The translations under genes and the position numbers were made by a program. This document shows, piece by piece, positions 40,495 through 50,996 of a stretch of DNA of 64,000 bases. Below the pieces are notes generated by a model, which was given only the letters and a program-made list of their open reading frames with translations, did no database searches and was not told where the DNA came from. The stretch is taken from positions 1,426,001-1,490,000 of the forward strand of contig OX337233.1 in assembly GCA_946965045.2 (NCBI GenBank), given 5' to 3'. The first letter of the stretch is position 1. The number at the start of each line of letters is the position of its first letter. Origin of the DNA: Epithemia pelagica (taxonomy: Eukaryota; Bacillariophyta; Bacillariophyceae; Surirellales; Surirellaceae).

Positions 40495-41832
40495 CTAGGA
40501 CAATCCGGGCACGGACTGAACGGAGGAATGACACAAACATCCATCCAACACCTCCTTTTCGGCAGGAGCCGTCACGGGATTTTCCGAATAAAAGGCCTTT
40601 AATTGAATCGATTTGGTTTCCCCAGGCATGATGACAAAATCGACAGCGATTGGCTTTTGTTGCAAGGCGTCAGATGACGAGTCTTGATTCTCGTTCGTGG
40701 CCTCCCCAGTCTCGTCGTCCTTCGTCGTTGTTGAGGATTGCTCCGAACGTGATTGTCGGCGTTCCACGGGCTCCCCTTTCGATTCTTTCATCAAATTACC
40801 GTACTCTTCATTGTAAAGAAAACCAAGAACTTTTCCATCCTGATCCACCATGTAGGCAATCTTTAATATCCAACCAGTGGTTTCATCCACATTGGGCAGG
40901 CTGGTTTGTAAGTTTACCAGGATGGGTTCTGTATCATCATCAACTCTTTTCCACAATGGTGTCTCCTTGTTAGAACGCTCTGGAACAGTTTGACGAAAGG
41001 AAGGTCCTTGTTCTTGGAGAAAAGTGGACCAAAGAGACCAATCAATGATTGGCATGTCAATGGATCGTTGTTCCTCTGGTCTACTAAAAGCGAGTTCAAT
41101 ATCTTGAACCATTTCTTGTTTCATCTCATGGCCGACCAGCAAGTAAAGATTCATGTATTGCATTAGACAGTTCTGATGCGGAGAAAAGTATCGGACACAT
41201 CGCACTGCCCCGTCCTTGACCTTCTCATTGTCCTTGAAACATCGCTCGAGTTTCCTCCAGTAGGGTCTACATGGTCCTTGTCGGAATGTGTTGCACATGG
41301 AACAGTCCGTCGGTTCATCTTCTTCTGGCAAATTTTCATATGGATCCTCCTCCTCTTCTGCTTCTTCTTTATTCTCTTTTTCACTTTGCGCATCGGTTTC
41401 GCTAGAGTAGTCGGAAACCACAGAGTGGTCTACCACCACGGCTCCCTGATCACAATTGGTGGTCGTCACTGTCCAGGGGCGAATGATGCTCTCGTCTTTT
41501 TGATTTGATGCGACAGCTCCAGCAGCAAACACTATCATTGCCGCTGCAGATACGACGCTGTGGCTGTTGTTGGAACGATGATATGTCTCGTTGCCAGCTG
41601 TTGTTGAAAACGACGCAACTGCCAAACGTGAAGCAGTGTTCTTCCATCGCGAGTCTATTGCACCCGTACTGACAAGATTATTTCTTGGATATCGACAAAA
41701 CTGATCATATCGCCTTGGGCACAGTCTTCGACCAAGCGAACGCATGGTGCCGTCACAGCGGATGCTGTTCATGGTGAAATGTTGTAGAATGAGGTGGTCC
41801 AGAAGCCCCAACGAAAAAGATGCGATCCCCAT
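40495..41832 (-). CDS. twin CX9C / GCK-domain protein, probably mitochondrial
   Basis: 445 residues if ATG 41832 is used; ATG 41772 (MNSIRCDGTMRSLGRRLC) would give a classic Arg-rich mitochondrial presequence and 425 residues. A hydrophobic stretch (VVSAAAMIVFAAGAVAS) follows the presequence region, so the protein may insert in the inner membrane. After an acidic run comes CSMCNTFRQG, then CRPYWRKLERC and CVRYFSPHQNC. The last two are exact CX9C pairs, and the whole block (CxxC, GxC, W-like aromatic, CMxxxxxY) matches the GCK domain found in plant and protist proteins. Twin CX9C proteins are usually oxidised by Mia40 in the intermembrane space. The rest is a unique C-terminal domain (GWILKIAYMVDQDGKVLGFL). 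TACTCCTA lies 78 bp upstream of 41832. Confidence 0.72.
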   Translation of the reverse strand: MGIASFSLGLLDHLILQHFTMNSIRCDGTMRSLGRRLCPRRYDQFCRYPRNNLVSTGAIDSRWKNTASRLAVASFSTTAGNETYHRSNNSHSVVSAAAMIVFAAGAVASNQKDESIIRPWTVTTTNCDQGAVVVDHSVVSDYSSETDAQSEKENKEEAEEEEDPYENLPEEDEPTDCSMCNTFRQGPCRPYWRKLERCFKDNEKVKDGAVRCVRYFSPHQNCLMQYMNLYLLVGHEMKQEMVQDIELAFSRPEEQRSIDMPIIDWSLWSTFLQEQGPSFRQTVPERSNKETPLWKRVDDDTEPILVNLQTSLPNVDETTGWILKIAYMVDQDGKVLGFLYNEEYGNLMKESKGEPVERRQSRSEQSSTTTKDDETGEATNENQDSSSDALQQKPIAVDFVIMPGETKSIQLKAFYSENPVTAPAEKEVLDGCLCHSSVQSVPGLS

Positions 41833-42637
41833 CCATCCAAATCTTTTGAGGGTTGGCGGTCGCACATTAGAGCGTAAAAGAAGTGGTGGCGTTTGCAAAA
41901 TCTATTTACTACTCCTATTTACTGTTGTTTCGTCCTCCGTCATGGATAGTTCATGAATTGGAGTTGCTGTCACTTTTCTCTCCCTGACGATGGGCAGTTT
42001 CATGCATGCCTCCTCCATAAGTGCACACAAAGCTCTAGAAAATAGTGCCATCGTTAAATTCCAAACCTAGAGTGGGTTGGGATTGCTTTTCAATCGGGTC
42101 TTTAGTTCTAGGTATTATGCTCGTCACGAGACCGTGTCACCCAGTCATTATCGCTCATAGATCAAAGGAATCTCAGTACCGATAAGGATTTGTTTCTATT
42201 TGGAGTATCATATGCTGGTTCCTTTGTCTTGTTCTCTACGGCTTACTGGTCATGTTTTAGCGTGATGTTACGATCAGGAACTTTATTATCAACGCCGCTT
42301 TTTCGTGAACATGTTCTTTTCCTGAGGTTTACTCTCCAACACAAGATTGAATCAAATGGAATAAGGCTCTAGATATGGGTGAATCGGGAATTAAGAAGTT
42401 TCAAATCAGCGAAGAAGATAAGATGACGCTAAGAACACTTCGTTACCGGAGTGTATTACGGCATGAACATTCGACATGTTCGTTGACTTTTGAATGGAAC
42501 CCTTCCTTTGATGTTAAAATGCAAGTGGGTATCCAGATTGTCCTGGAAAGGGACAATCAATTGAATGTTTGAAAATGATGTACTCCTGCAACTCCTCTGT
42601 CCACACGCGGCAAACAACTGGATCAGTTCTCCCAAGC
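41833..42637. other. intergenic between GCK-protein start and ataxin-2 3' end
   Basis: 805 bp; the first 100 bp carry the TACTCCTA word (41910-41917). The remainder is AT-rich with no ORF beyond 65 codons that looks coding. Confidence 0.55.
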
Positions 42638-45600
42638 TCAAGTCGCGGGGGGAGGAACATTATCAGACGATTCCTTTTTGCTTGGCGGTTCCGGAGATAC
42701 AGCCACAGCTGTCGCGCTGTCTTCCGGAGTATTTCTACCACTGTTTCCACCACCCATTGCTGGCGGGAAACCTCGGCCACCGCGTCCAGCGTTACTGTTG
42801 TTAGTATTGTTGTTGTTCCCCGCACCACGTCCTCCACGGCCGCCATTGTGGTGCCGTCCACCTCTACCTTGATGTCGACCTCCTCGACCCCTGCCGCCGT
42901 GTCGGCCACCTCCTCGGCCGTAGCCGTCCACCATTCCGTCTCCTTCACCACCTTGTCCATAGGCGCCATACCCCGCGTAAGGTACTGGTGGCATTGGGGC
43001 AGCATTTGGACCAGCATAGTAGGGCGCCCTCGCCGCCATAACTTTTGGCGGAGGCATCGGTGCATACATTTGTGTTCTGTACACAGGTGGAGCCATGTAC
43101 TGGGGTTGGTTGTAAGGAACGGGTCCTCGTGGTTGAACAAGTGTTCCGTAGTACGCTCCCTGTGGGTGCATAGCATGATGCACTGGTTGCATTGGTGGAG
43201 GTGCAAGCGGAGGCGGTGGAGGCTGCTGTTGTTGTGGAGGCTGCTGGGCTTGTTCTTGTCCCGGTTGTCGAGGACCCGATGGCTGCTGTGGTGGTGGCGG
43301 TGCTTGCTGTTCAGGACCTTGTTGAGAGCGCCGTTGCTGTTGAGGTTGCGTTTGTGGTGAATTCATCGGAGCAGGAGGCTGCGACTCAGTATCGGTTGGT
43401 CGAGATGCTGCCGAATCTGGGTCGGGAGAGCCCTCAAGGGCTTGAGGGTTTGTGGATTCTTTATTGGGTTGCGGAGGGTATGGTTGAGGCTGCTGCGGTT
43501 GTTGTTGCGGAGGAGGAGGCGGTGGTGGTTGCATTGCCATTGCAGGAGCAGAACCAACCATTGGAGGAACATTACCCTGTTGAGGTTGGGCCTGCGCATG
43601 CTGTTGTTGTTGACCCATTTGAGGGGGAGGCATTTGTTGTTCCATCCCAGCACCATAAGGGCCCGAGGCGAAGCGAATTGCCCCGTACTGTGGACCCATC
43701 ATTGGCATCATTCCTGTGTATCAAACAAAAACATGGTCAGAACGGCTCCTCCAAGAACAGCCAACAAACCACAACAAATAAACAAGAAACATACCGTGTT
43801 GTCCCATATGAGCATTTGCGGGAATAAACTGTGGAGGAGGGACCATCATATCGTAGGGCTGTTGAGGTTGTGAACCTGGGTGATGATGATGTTGTTGCTG
43901 TTGTTGAGGTGGCTGTGCATGAGCTTCAGGAGGCGGAGGAGCAGGAGCGGCAAAACTCGGAGTAAAAGACTTGGCATTGATATTAAGCCTGAATTCTTTT
44001 GCATTGGCATTTAATTTGGACCCTGTCGAAGCGCTTTGTTTCTGTCCTGTCTGGTGTTTCTCATCTTCTGTCGACTCTGCAGCAGCCGCGGAAGTATCAA
44101 TGCTACCATCCTCTTTTGTGGCGGACGATATTGATGTTGCTGCAGTCTTTGTTTCATCCGGTGTTGGGGGAACGGCATCTTTTACCTTCTCTTCCTGAGC
44201 CTGTTGGGCCGTTTCTGTTACCGGCGCTTCTTCTTTTCCTTCTAATTCTGTATTCTTTTCTGTTTCTATCTCATCCTTCTTTTTGTCCTCAGCTTCCAGT
44301 GCTTGTTTTTCTGCTTCCAGAGTCTGTTTTTGTTGGACAGCCTTGGCGTAATTCATTGGTGTCTGATCGCTACCACTGGTGGTCTTCTTATTGCCTGACG
44401 CGGCCGAATCATCACTTTTCTTCGATGTATTAGCACTGCCTTTACTTTCCGAAGCTTTGCCGTTGGATGCGTTGCCTGTAGGAGTTTTGACTTCACGCAC
44501 AACTCCCGAGTGCAAGTCCTCCTCGTCGTAGTCTCCCATAACACTCTGGTTTCGTTCTTGTTGCAAATGTACATTGGCAGATGGAGCCGCTTCAATTTCC
44601 TTGGCCAATTGCTCGGCACGTTTGATTTTGGATGCGTCCAGTTGTGATTTATCCAAGGGTGTGGTGTACACAGTTTCGTCATAGGACGCGTGAACATTGA
44701 ACAAAGTCTCATTGGCTTGGAACTGATCCCATGCTCCAATACTGCCTTGCAAACCACCACCACCACCACCACCACCAGTGGCATTCCCTCCACCACCACC
44801 TTTCCCCTGTAAGGCTTCAGCGCGCTTGTTCAACCTTGGGGCCGAAGACGCTGACAAGGAAGTGCCCGGTCCTGAACCAGACGTCCAAGCGGATCCTGCC
44901 GCTTGCAAGGATCGGTCATTGGAAAGTTTGTCGCTGTGACGCCCTCCACTAATCTCACCATCTGCAAAACCATTGGGACCACTGCTGCTGCCGCTGGTAG
45001 TCGACGTTCCACCGGGTGCCTTGGAATTCTGCAGGAGGGTCGAGAACTTGACCTGTGGAATATGCATTTGAATCACTTGATCCATGGGCACCGTAACAGT
45101 GGCGCCTGGCTTAATGTTGCTCTTGTCGCCCGACAAGACACGGGTTCTCATCAACAGATAAACAAAGGAATGCCGCTCTTGGTTCGTTGCAAAGGGAGTG
45201 GACGTTCTCAAAATTCCTTCCAATACGACACCGCTCTTCAAATGACAAACAACCTTGTGGCCCAGGAGAACGAGGAACATATGCAACGATCGATCGCGAT
45301 TCTTGAGCTCTTCCTCACCGTTGGAAGAGAAAGCTTTTTGACTATTGGACGATGCGGGTGTCTGAGACTGCTTCGTAGAAGACGATGGCATGGTAGATTC
45401 GCGTGCCTTGTATCCAGGAGGAGGAGATGTAGTCGTAGAAGCTGAGTTGCCTGCTCCACTGGATGTCTTGGAAGAATTTGTGGCACTTGACTTTGAATTT
45501 CCGTTGGTACCGTTGGTGGAATTGTTGCTACCACCGGAAGATGCGTTTGCAGCCGACTTGGTCTGGAGCGGTTTGCTCCATGCGTTTGGTTGTTTGGGAG

Positions 45601-45754
45601 GCGCGGTTGTCGATGATGCGCTTCCAGATTGTTGCTGCTCTTGTCGTTGCGGACGTTGTGCAGCCTGAGAAGGCGACGTGTTGTTACTACGGCTTTTCTT
45701 TTCACCGCTGGTGTTCCCGTTACTGGAGGTCGCGTTCTTCCCACTGTGTGTCAT
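42638..45754 (-). CDS. ataxin-2 family RNA-binding protein (Lsm, LsmAD, PAM2, RGG)
   Basis: Exon 1 (45754-43795) and exon 2 (43713-42638) join across an 81-nt GTATGT...ACAG intron that splits a Gly codon (MGQHG-MMPMMG), giving 1,011 residues. The domain order is: disordered Ser/Asn-rich N-terminus; Lsm domain near 155-240 (FLVLLGHKVVCHLKSGVVLE, VIQMHIPQVKF); LsmAD domain near 345-400 (ETLFNVHASYDETVYTTPLD, IKRAEQLAKEIE); PAM2 region near 575-595 (LNANAKEF then LNINAKSFTPSF, two overlapping motifs); long Pro/Gln-rich region; and a C-terminal RGG box near 918-971 (GGRHGGRGRGGRHQGRGG). Ataxin-2/Pbp1 proteins bind poly(A)-binding protein through PAM2 and act in stress granules, mRNA stability and translation. 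Start uses the first ATG; the open frame reaches 45772. Confidence 0.92.
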
Positions 45755-47022
45755 CCAAGGAGAAGGAAACAAGAGTACACAAAAAGTGATGTGAGAAAGA
45801 GAGGAAAGTCACAACGGTGCACAATGACCCGCGCACCAGCGTCTGCCTTCTCATATGGAAGCATTTCGGGCACTATACGCTCTCGACCCGACGAAAGTTC
45901 CCACTTGAATGGCCGTGGACATTTTCCAGGCAAAAAATGATGTCGCGGTCTTTGTTCACGCTTTGTACTCACCCTTTGGGATTTCGTTTGGAGGAACTCA
46001 TTCTTGTGGTCAACTCGCAACAGTTCCGTTCGATTAGCACTGAAATAAAAAAATGATGAAGATGACGACAATCCAAATACTATGGAGACAAGGAACGATG
46101 ATCTCAATACTTTGAGAATGACAAACCACCACACCTTCCGTTGTCTGTGCCAACCGAGCTCTCTGTCCGTTTCCGTTCCCATTCGACGGTTTTCTCGTTG
46201 GGCGCGGGTGGGTTTGGAATAAACCTCCGAGTTCTTGAATCGAACAGATGCTCAAACTATCGAAATGTGATCGATAATTTTAAAGAATTATCAGTTACGT
46301 AACCGCTCAAGATTAATGAAAACCGATCAGAGATTCAAGCTATGTGAGCTACTGGCTCTGAAGGAATTTCCATCCCATCCGGTAGCTCTAGAGGTACTCC
46401 TACCAGCCAAGGGAAGGCCTTTCCAATCGAGGTACGAGTTCCCTTTACAGCACCGCCATGGATCGGCTTTCATATTTGGGACGGTGTGAGCTTTTTCTCT
46501 ACCTTCCGGTATAGACGAGCATCTCCACCTTTCATGCGAGGGTAGGTTCCATCCCGATGGTTCAAAACAAGACTCGAGCTTGGTAACTCAATCGAGCTGT
46601 GCATCTAGAGGAGTACCAGAAGTCAAACGCAGAAATACTACTACACAAGGCTTTTTTACGATTCTCGAGTCACAGCTAGCCCACAGACGACGGCGAGCAC
46701 TCATATGTCCGTGTATCGAGCAGTAAAAGAACCACCAAGCCCGTGGCTGTCCTTCGTTCCCGCGGCCGCCACAATAGCCTCTTGAAAACAAGAGACGTGC
46801 GCAACCCGTAGTGATGCTAAAATGAATAATATATGATATACAAAGGAACATGTTCGAGACGCTTGTGTGCAAGCCAACAAGTCTGTCGTTTCTCTCTCTA
46901 TCAATCACACAAATGATGATGATGATGTATAAAGATGCAAAGAATCGTTTTGCATCGTCCTGCATTTTATGATGATGGATGTTGGAAGTAATAATACGGG
47001 TGTTGAAACATGTTTCCAACAA
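45755..47022. other. intergenic between ataxin-2 start and CCCH gene 3' end
   Basis: 1,268 bp. TACTCCTA is at 46395-46402 within CTCTAGAGGTACTCCTACC, and a related TCTAGAGGAGTACC near 46605. A 143-codon minus-strand ORF (45751-46182) and another at 46588-47022 have no domain and atypical composition. I looked for a tRNA or other structured RNA in 46380-46620 and found none I can support. Confidence 0.5.
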
Positions 47023-50000
47023 CTAAACGCCCCGTGGTTGTGGTAACCCGGGTTTCTTTTTGAACGACTCGGACAGTTGCATTGGATCAATGGCCGTTCC
47101 ATCGTCGTCGCCAAAACAACTATAGCAACAAAAACAAGACGCCGGATTCCTCAAGTGTGCCTTCATCACCGAACAGTGACGGCGATACAAATTCTTGAGG
47201 CCCGGCATCTGAAACTGCTCCTCAAAGCGGGAAACAGGCGCGGGAGTGCAGTACAAAATAGGAGCACTGTTTGGTGGTGGAGGAAGAGTCTTGGAGGGAG
47301 AACCGGTGCCCTGCTGTCGTGACTGACGAGCGTTCATACGGCCTTCACTCTTTTTCGATGGGAACTTGTAGCTGTCCACAGGATGAAGGTCCGGACATAC
47401 GTCGCCATTCGAGCAACCGCCCAGTCGCGAAAGAGATGGACACGTACGGTTCTTGTAGCGCCGTGGATGGTACAAAATCTCTTCTTGAGAATGCGCAAAT
47501 CCGCAGTAGACTCCCCGAGGACAAGCGTTGACAATATACTTTCGGCCTTCTTGAGCCGACGGATACTCCACAACGTCCGGACAGAGTTCCATCCCGTACT
47601 TGTACTCCAAAAAGTTTCGTCGAAGCCAACCTCCATTGACTTCTACATGGGCGAATCCACACAACTCGTGGTCGTGATCGTAACGTTTGGCACACCATGT
47701 TGTGCGAAACTTGGCTAGCTCGGACTGTGTCATCATTCCCAAGACATCCGACTGAACCACATTGGCCGCCCGTGGAACCGGAATCCCAATATTTCCCCAC
47801 AGCTGTTGTGCACTGGCCGCCTCACGTCCAAAAAAGGATCGCCACTCGGTCGAAGAGAGCTGGAGCCCCGATGCGTGCGCCGTGTCTCGAATAAACTCAT
47901 TGTGGCATCGAAAGACATCTTCGGCACATCGTACATTCTCGTTGAAACAAAGAAGGACCGCGCGTTTGTTGTCTACGCCATCCGCACCTTCTTCTTTGGA
48001 TCGGGGACTCGTCTTTTCGGCTGGTACACTTCCCAGTCGAGGTGAGGTCTGCGGAGTGGAAGTGGGAGTTTTGGATGGCTTGGCCTCCACATCGGCCAAG
48101 GAGGCTTCCAGGACCGCCACGCGGTTCACCGAAAGATCATTCCAGGGCGCCGGGAGGTCCTGAAGCAAAGCAACGTCATTGGTGACTTCTTGCGCAAACA
48201 AGGACCGAAAGGCATCCCCCTTTTCTTCGCTTCCGTCCGGTCTTGGTATTATGTAATGAAAGCAGCTGTTGAGAATAATCTGCATACAACGGTTTACCTT
48301 CGTCCGAGTAATGACCCCCGAATCAATCTTTCCAGCAACACAAGCATGAACCCCCGCTTGTAGTTGCTGTCGAGAAAAGTACCCAAACTCCAGGGCTAGT
48401 TCTCTCCCCACCAGCCATGTGACCAACGCGACGGCACGCGAGGTATCCGGCTCGTACAAACAAGCCTTTTTCCGAAGCAGTGTTTTGAGGACTTCGGACG
48501 GAGACCGTGGATTCCCTGGGGCGGCAGGACCACCCGTGGGAATCGGGTGGTTGTTGGGTGCGGCAGAACCAGGCGGTGTGGGTCGATGCGGACTGGCCGC
48601 TGCCATAGGACGATTGGGTCGTGTTGTCCGTGGGGGAGTCGCCGTGGCAAGAACCCCGCCGCGATGGTGCTGTGCCACCGGATGATGGTAGGGTGCATAG
48701 GGCATGGGGGGAGCCGCATAGCTCTTGTTGTTGATACTCCGCACAGCGGTTCCGAGAGGCGGTGGAACTGGACCCGAGTCGTATCGCAGAGGTGGATGAT
48801 GGTGCCACCGTGGTTCATGGACACCATTGCTGGGGAGATCATTGCGAAAACTTGCCACGCGTTGATGCTGCACTGGACGAGGCGCTGCCCAACTGTTAGC
48901 AGTGGTAGTGTGGTGAGTCACCGGAAGAGCTGTTGGTTGCGAAGGGGGCGGCAATGCGGTGGTACTAAAGGTGCCTTGATCCGTTTCGTCCGGTACATAC
49001 AAGTGGGACTGATAGTGTTCCCAAGGACCAGGAGGACCACCAGCAGCAGCACCGCGATGTTGATGATACAATGCTGCAGTAGAGTCCAATGGTTCTCCTC
49101 GCAATGCTAATCGTTCCAGAGCGTTTGGATCCAGCGCTCCCATGGAACCTTCATCATTCGTGGAAGGAGCGGTGGACACGGTGGAGGGTGTTGTAGCGGT
49201 CGAATGAGCCCCGGTAGCGTGTCCCGCTGCATTGGTGGGTTCCAACGCAGGAGGACCATTGAGGGGTCCATGAGAAGGACTTCCTAAACTTGCCGAGTCT
49301 ATTGATCGTATTGTCGTGCTGTCTTCATCGTTCAGTTGTTCTTTTCGTTCGTGTTGGGAGGAAGAAGAGGATGTTGGTGCATGTCCGTTCGCAGACAGCA
49401 TGTGATGTGGTGGTCTCGGTGAGACCATGGTTTTGCTGTTGTTGTTGTTGTTACCGGAAAAGTCCGATAGCGGCACTTGCCAAGCAATTTGGCCCGAAGT
49501 ACTACTGTAGCCCATGTTCGCCCCTGTGGTGGAGGCCGAATCGCTACTCTCAGAGGTTCTATTGCGACTTTGCAATGTGGCAGTTTCCCCAGTCCCAAGT
49601 CTTGCTTGGGACTCCGCGATGGTGCCAGACGTGCCGCGGCTGATCGAATCGTGAAACTTGGTTTTCTCTTGAATGGTAGGTCTATTCAATGAACTGCTGC
49701 TCCCGTCTTGTAAGCCGTTCAAAGCAGCTTCTGAATGGTTGTTTTGATGTTTGATTTGTTCAGGTGAAGGTGATTGTTCGTGGACGTGATTGTGAAACTG
49801 TTGTTGCGTTGGTTGTTCTTCTTTCCCCGAAGAAATGTTGTTGATGCGGGGGGTGTCAGTCTGCCAGCAGGGGTTACTGTGTTTCGGAGACAGTTCGTGT
49901 CTCGCACCAACCAAAGCACTTGTTGCAGTAGCGCGAACAGTAGAAGTTGCAGAAGAACAAGGACGACGAGAAGCGTTGGCGTGTTCGCGTGTGGTCTGTG

Positions 50001-50235
50001 CGTCGCTTCGTTGTTCGCCGTTCTGGTTGGTGGGAGGTCGGGTGACGACGTTGGAGTCAACGGCCGAAGCACGACCAAATTCCGCAACTGCAACTACTCC
50101 ACCGCACGAACCTGCACCGCCAACCGAGTCGCTTGTGGACAACGCAATGCTCCATGACGAAGATGGAGTCGAGGTGGGTGCGCGGCCATAGGCACAATCA
50201 CCCAGTTGTCGAATGTCAAGCTGTGAAGCTGACAT
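47023..50235 (-). CDS. CCCH-type zinc-finger protein
   Basis: 1,070 residues, intronless; start at ATG 50235 (the open frame upstream to 50328 has no ATG). The first 550 residues are low complexity (Ser, Thr, Asn, His, Pro). A folded region follows near 575-700 (SEVLKTLLRKKACLYEPDTS, ALVTWLVGRELALEFGYF). The zinc-finger region near 843-950 has CAKRYDHDHELCGFAH, then CPRGVYCGFAHSQEEILYHP and CPSLSRLGGCSNGDVCPDLH, spaced like plant tandem CCCH proteins (xYHPxxYKxxxC between fingers). Such proteins bind mRNA and control its decay or localisation. The first pair has a CX10C spacing rather than the usual CX8C. A Pro-rich tail follows. It is divergent from RPB2 and shares its upstream region. Confidence 0.8.
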   Translation of the reverse strand: MSASQLDIRQLGDCAYGRAPTSTPSSSWSIALSTSDSVGGAGSCGGVVAVAEFGRASAVDSNVVTRPPTNQNGEQRSDAQTTREHANASRRPCSSATSTVRATATSALVGARHELSPKHSNPCWQTDTPRINNISSGKEEQPTQQQFHNHVHEQSPSPEQIKHQNNHSEAALNGLQDGSSSSLNRPTIQEKTKFHDSISRGTSGTIAESQARLGTGETATLQSRNRTSESSDSASTTGANMGYSSTSGQIAWQVPLSDFSGNNNNNSKTMVSPRPPHHMLSANGHAPTSSSSSQHERKEQLNDEDSTTIRSIDSASLGSPSHGPLNGPPALEPTNAAGHATGAHSTATTPSTVSTAPSTNDEGSMGALDPNALERLALRGEPLDSTAALYHQHRGAAAGGPPGPWEHYQSHLYVPDETDQGTFSTTALPPPSQPTALPVTHHTTTANSWAAPRPVQHQRVASFRNDLPSNGVHEPRWHHHPPLRYDSGPVPPPLGTAVRSINNKSYAAPPMPYAPYHHPVAQHHRGGVLATATPPRTTRPNRPMAAASPHRPTPPGSAAPNNHPIPTGGPAAPGNPRSPSEVLKTLLRKKACLYEPDTSRAVALVTWLVGRELALEFGYFSRQQLQAGVHACVAGKIDSGVITRTKVNRCMQIILNSCFHYIIPRPDGSEEKGDAFRSLFAQEVTNDVALLQDLPAPWNDLSVNRVAVLEASLADVEAKPSKTPTSTPQTSPRLGSVPAEKTSPRSKEEGADGVDNKRAVLLCFNENVRCAEDVFRCHNEFIRDTAHASGLQLSSTEWRSFFGREAASAQQLWGNIGIPVPRAANVVQSDVLGMMTQSELAKFRTTWCAKRYDHDHELCGFAHVEVNGGWLRRNFLEYKYGMELCPDVVEYPSAQEGRKYIVNACPRGVYCGFAHSQEEILYHPRRYKNRTCPSLSRLGGCSNGDVCPDLHPVDSYKFPSKKSEGRMNARQSRQQGTGSPSKTLPPPPNSAPILYCTPAPVSRFEEQFQMPGLKNLYRRHCSVMKAHLRNPASCFCCYSCFGDDDGTAIDPMQLSESFKKKPGLPQPRGV

Positions 50236-50996
50236 GCTTTGCAACAACAAAGACAGCGATGAGATGAAAGAAAACACGAAATGCACCACGACACATGTCG
50301 CGGGAGCAATCGTGAGACGTGCTTCCAAAGTGTTCGCAAATGGACGTTCTCTAGGTGGACGGTGAGCTAAGTGATATGGTTCGAAGCTGCGCGATGCCTC
50401 CTCGACGACCAGTCAGTGTTTGTTGTTTTGCTTGTCAATGCCAAACGAGTTGCGATGGATAATGATGAAACGACAAGGCCACAAATCATCACAATCAGTT
50501 GTTTGCCGTGGACAAACGGGACGGAAAACTCTTTTTGAAAAAGACTGGAAGATGAGAACCACGGCCAGCATTCATGTGTTATCGTCACGTACCAACCACC
50601 CATGTCCCGCACCCGTGCGCGTGCGCTGGGCCAAATTGGAAATTGGCATCACGCCTACTCGTACCCTAGTAATTATTGTATATTGCCCTACATTTTAATT
50701 ATGAGTCCGTGGTAGGCCCGCTCCTCGCACACGCGTGCTCTGAGTCACACCCAATCCAAAACTGAAGGAGAAAGACAGGTCAGACGGGGGGCATAAACGG
50801 CAAACGACAGGAATTTTCCCTGGGGAGCACCGACTCTCTACCCAAGCTACCATTAGAGACTAGAAAGATAGGAGTAGCTATTTCCTCTATCAAAATCGAA
50901 CTTGGTTGTGGTTTGTGTGTGGTTGTGGGTTGTGGGTTGTGGGTGTTGCTTATTCGAGACTTGGACCATTGGAGTTGGAGGAGTGTGTCGATCGAC
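50236..50996. promoter_or_regulatory. divergent upstream region (CCCH gene / RPB2)
   Basis: 761 bp between two start codons on opposite strands. TAGGAGTA lies at 50879-50886, 111 bp before the RPB2 ATG. A GT-rich run (GTGGTTTGTGTGTGGTTGTG, about 50908-50945) precedes the ATG. No gene inside. Promoter role is inferred from position only. Confidence 0.5.

Noticed and set aside
42514-43206. 230-codon minus-strand ORF overlapping ataxin-2 exon 2
   Set aside because: Out-of-frame shadow of the Gly/Pro-rich ataxin-2 coding sequence.
45751-46182. 143-codon minus-strand ORF upstream of ataxin-2
   Set aside because: No domain, ends inside the ataxin-2 5' part in another frame; probably UTR.
46380-46620. 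Possible structured RNA or tRNA in the ataxin-2/CCCH gap
   Set aside because: No A/B box pair or cloverleaf could be made.
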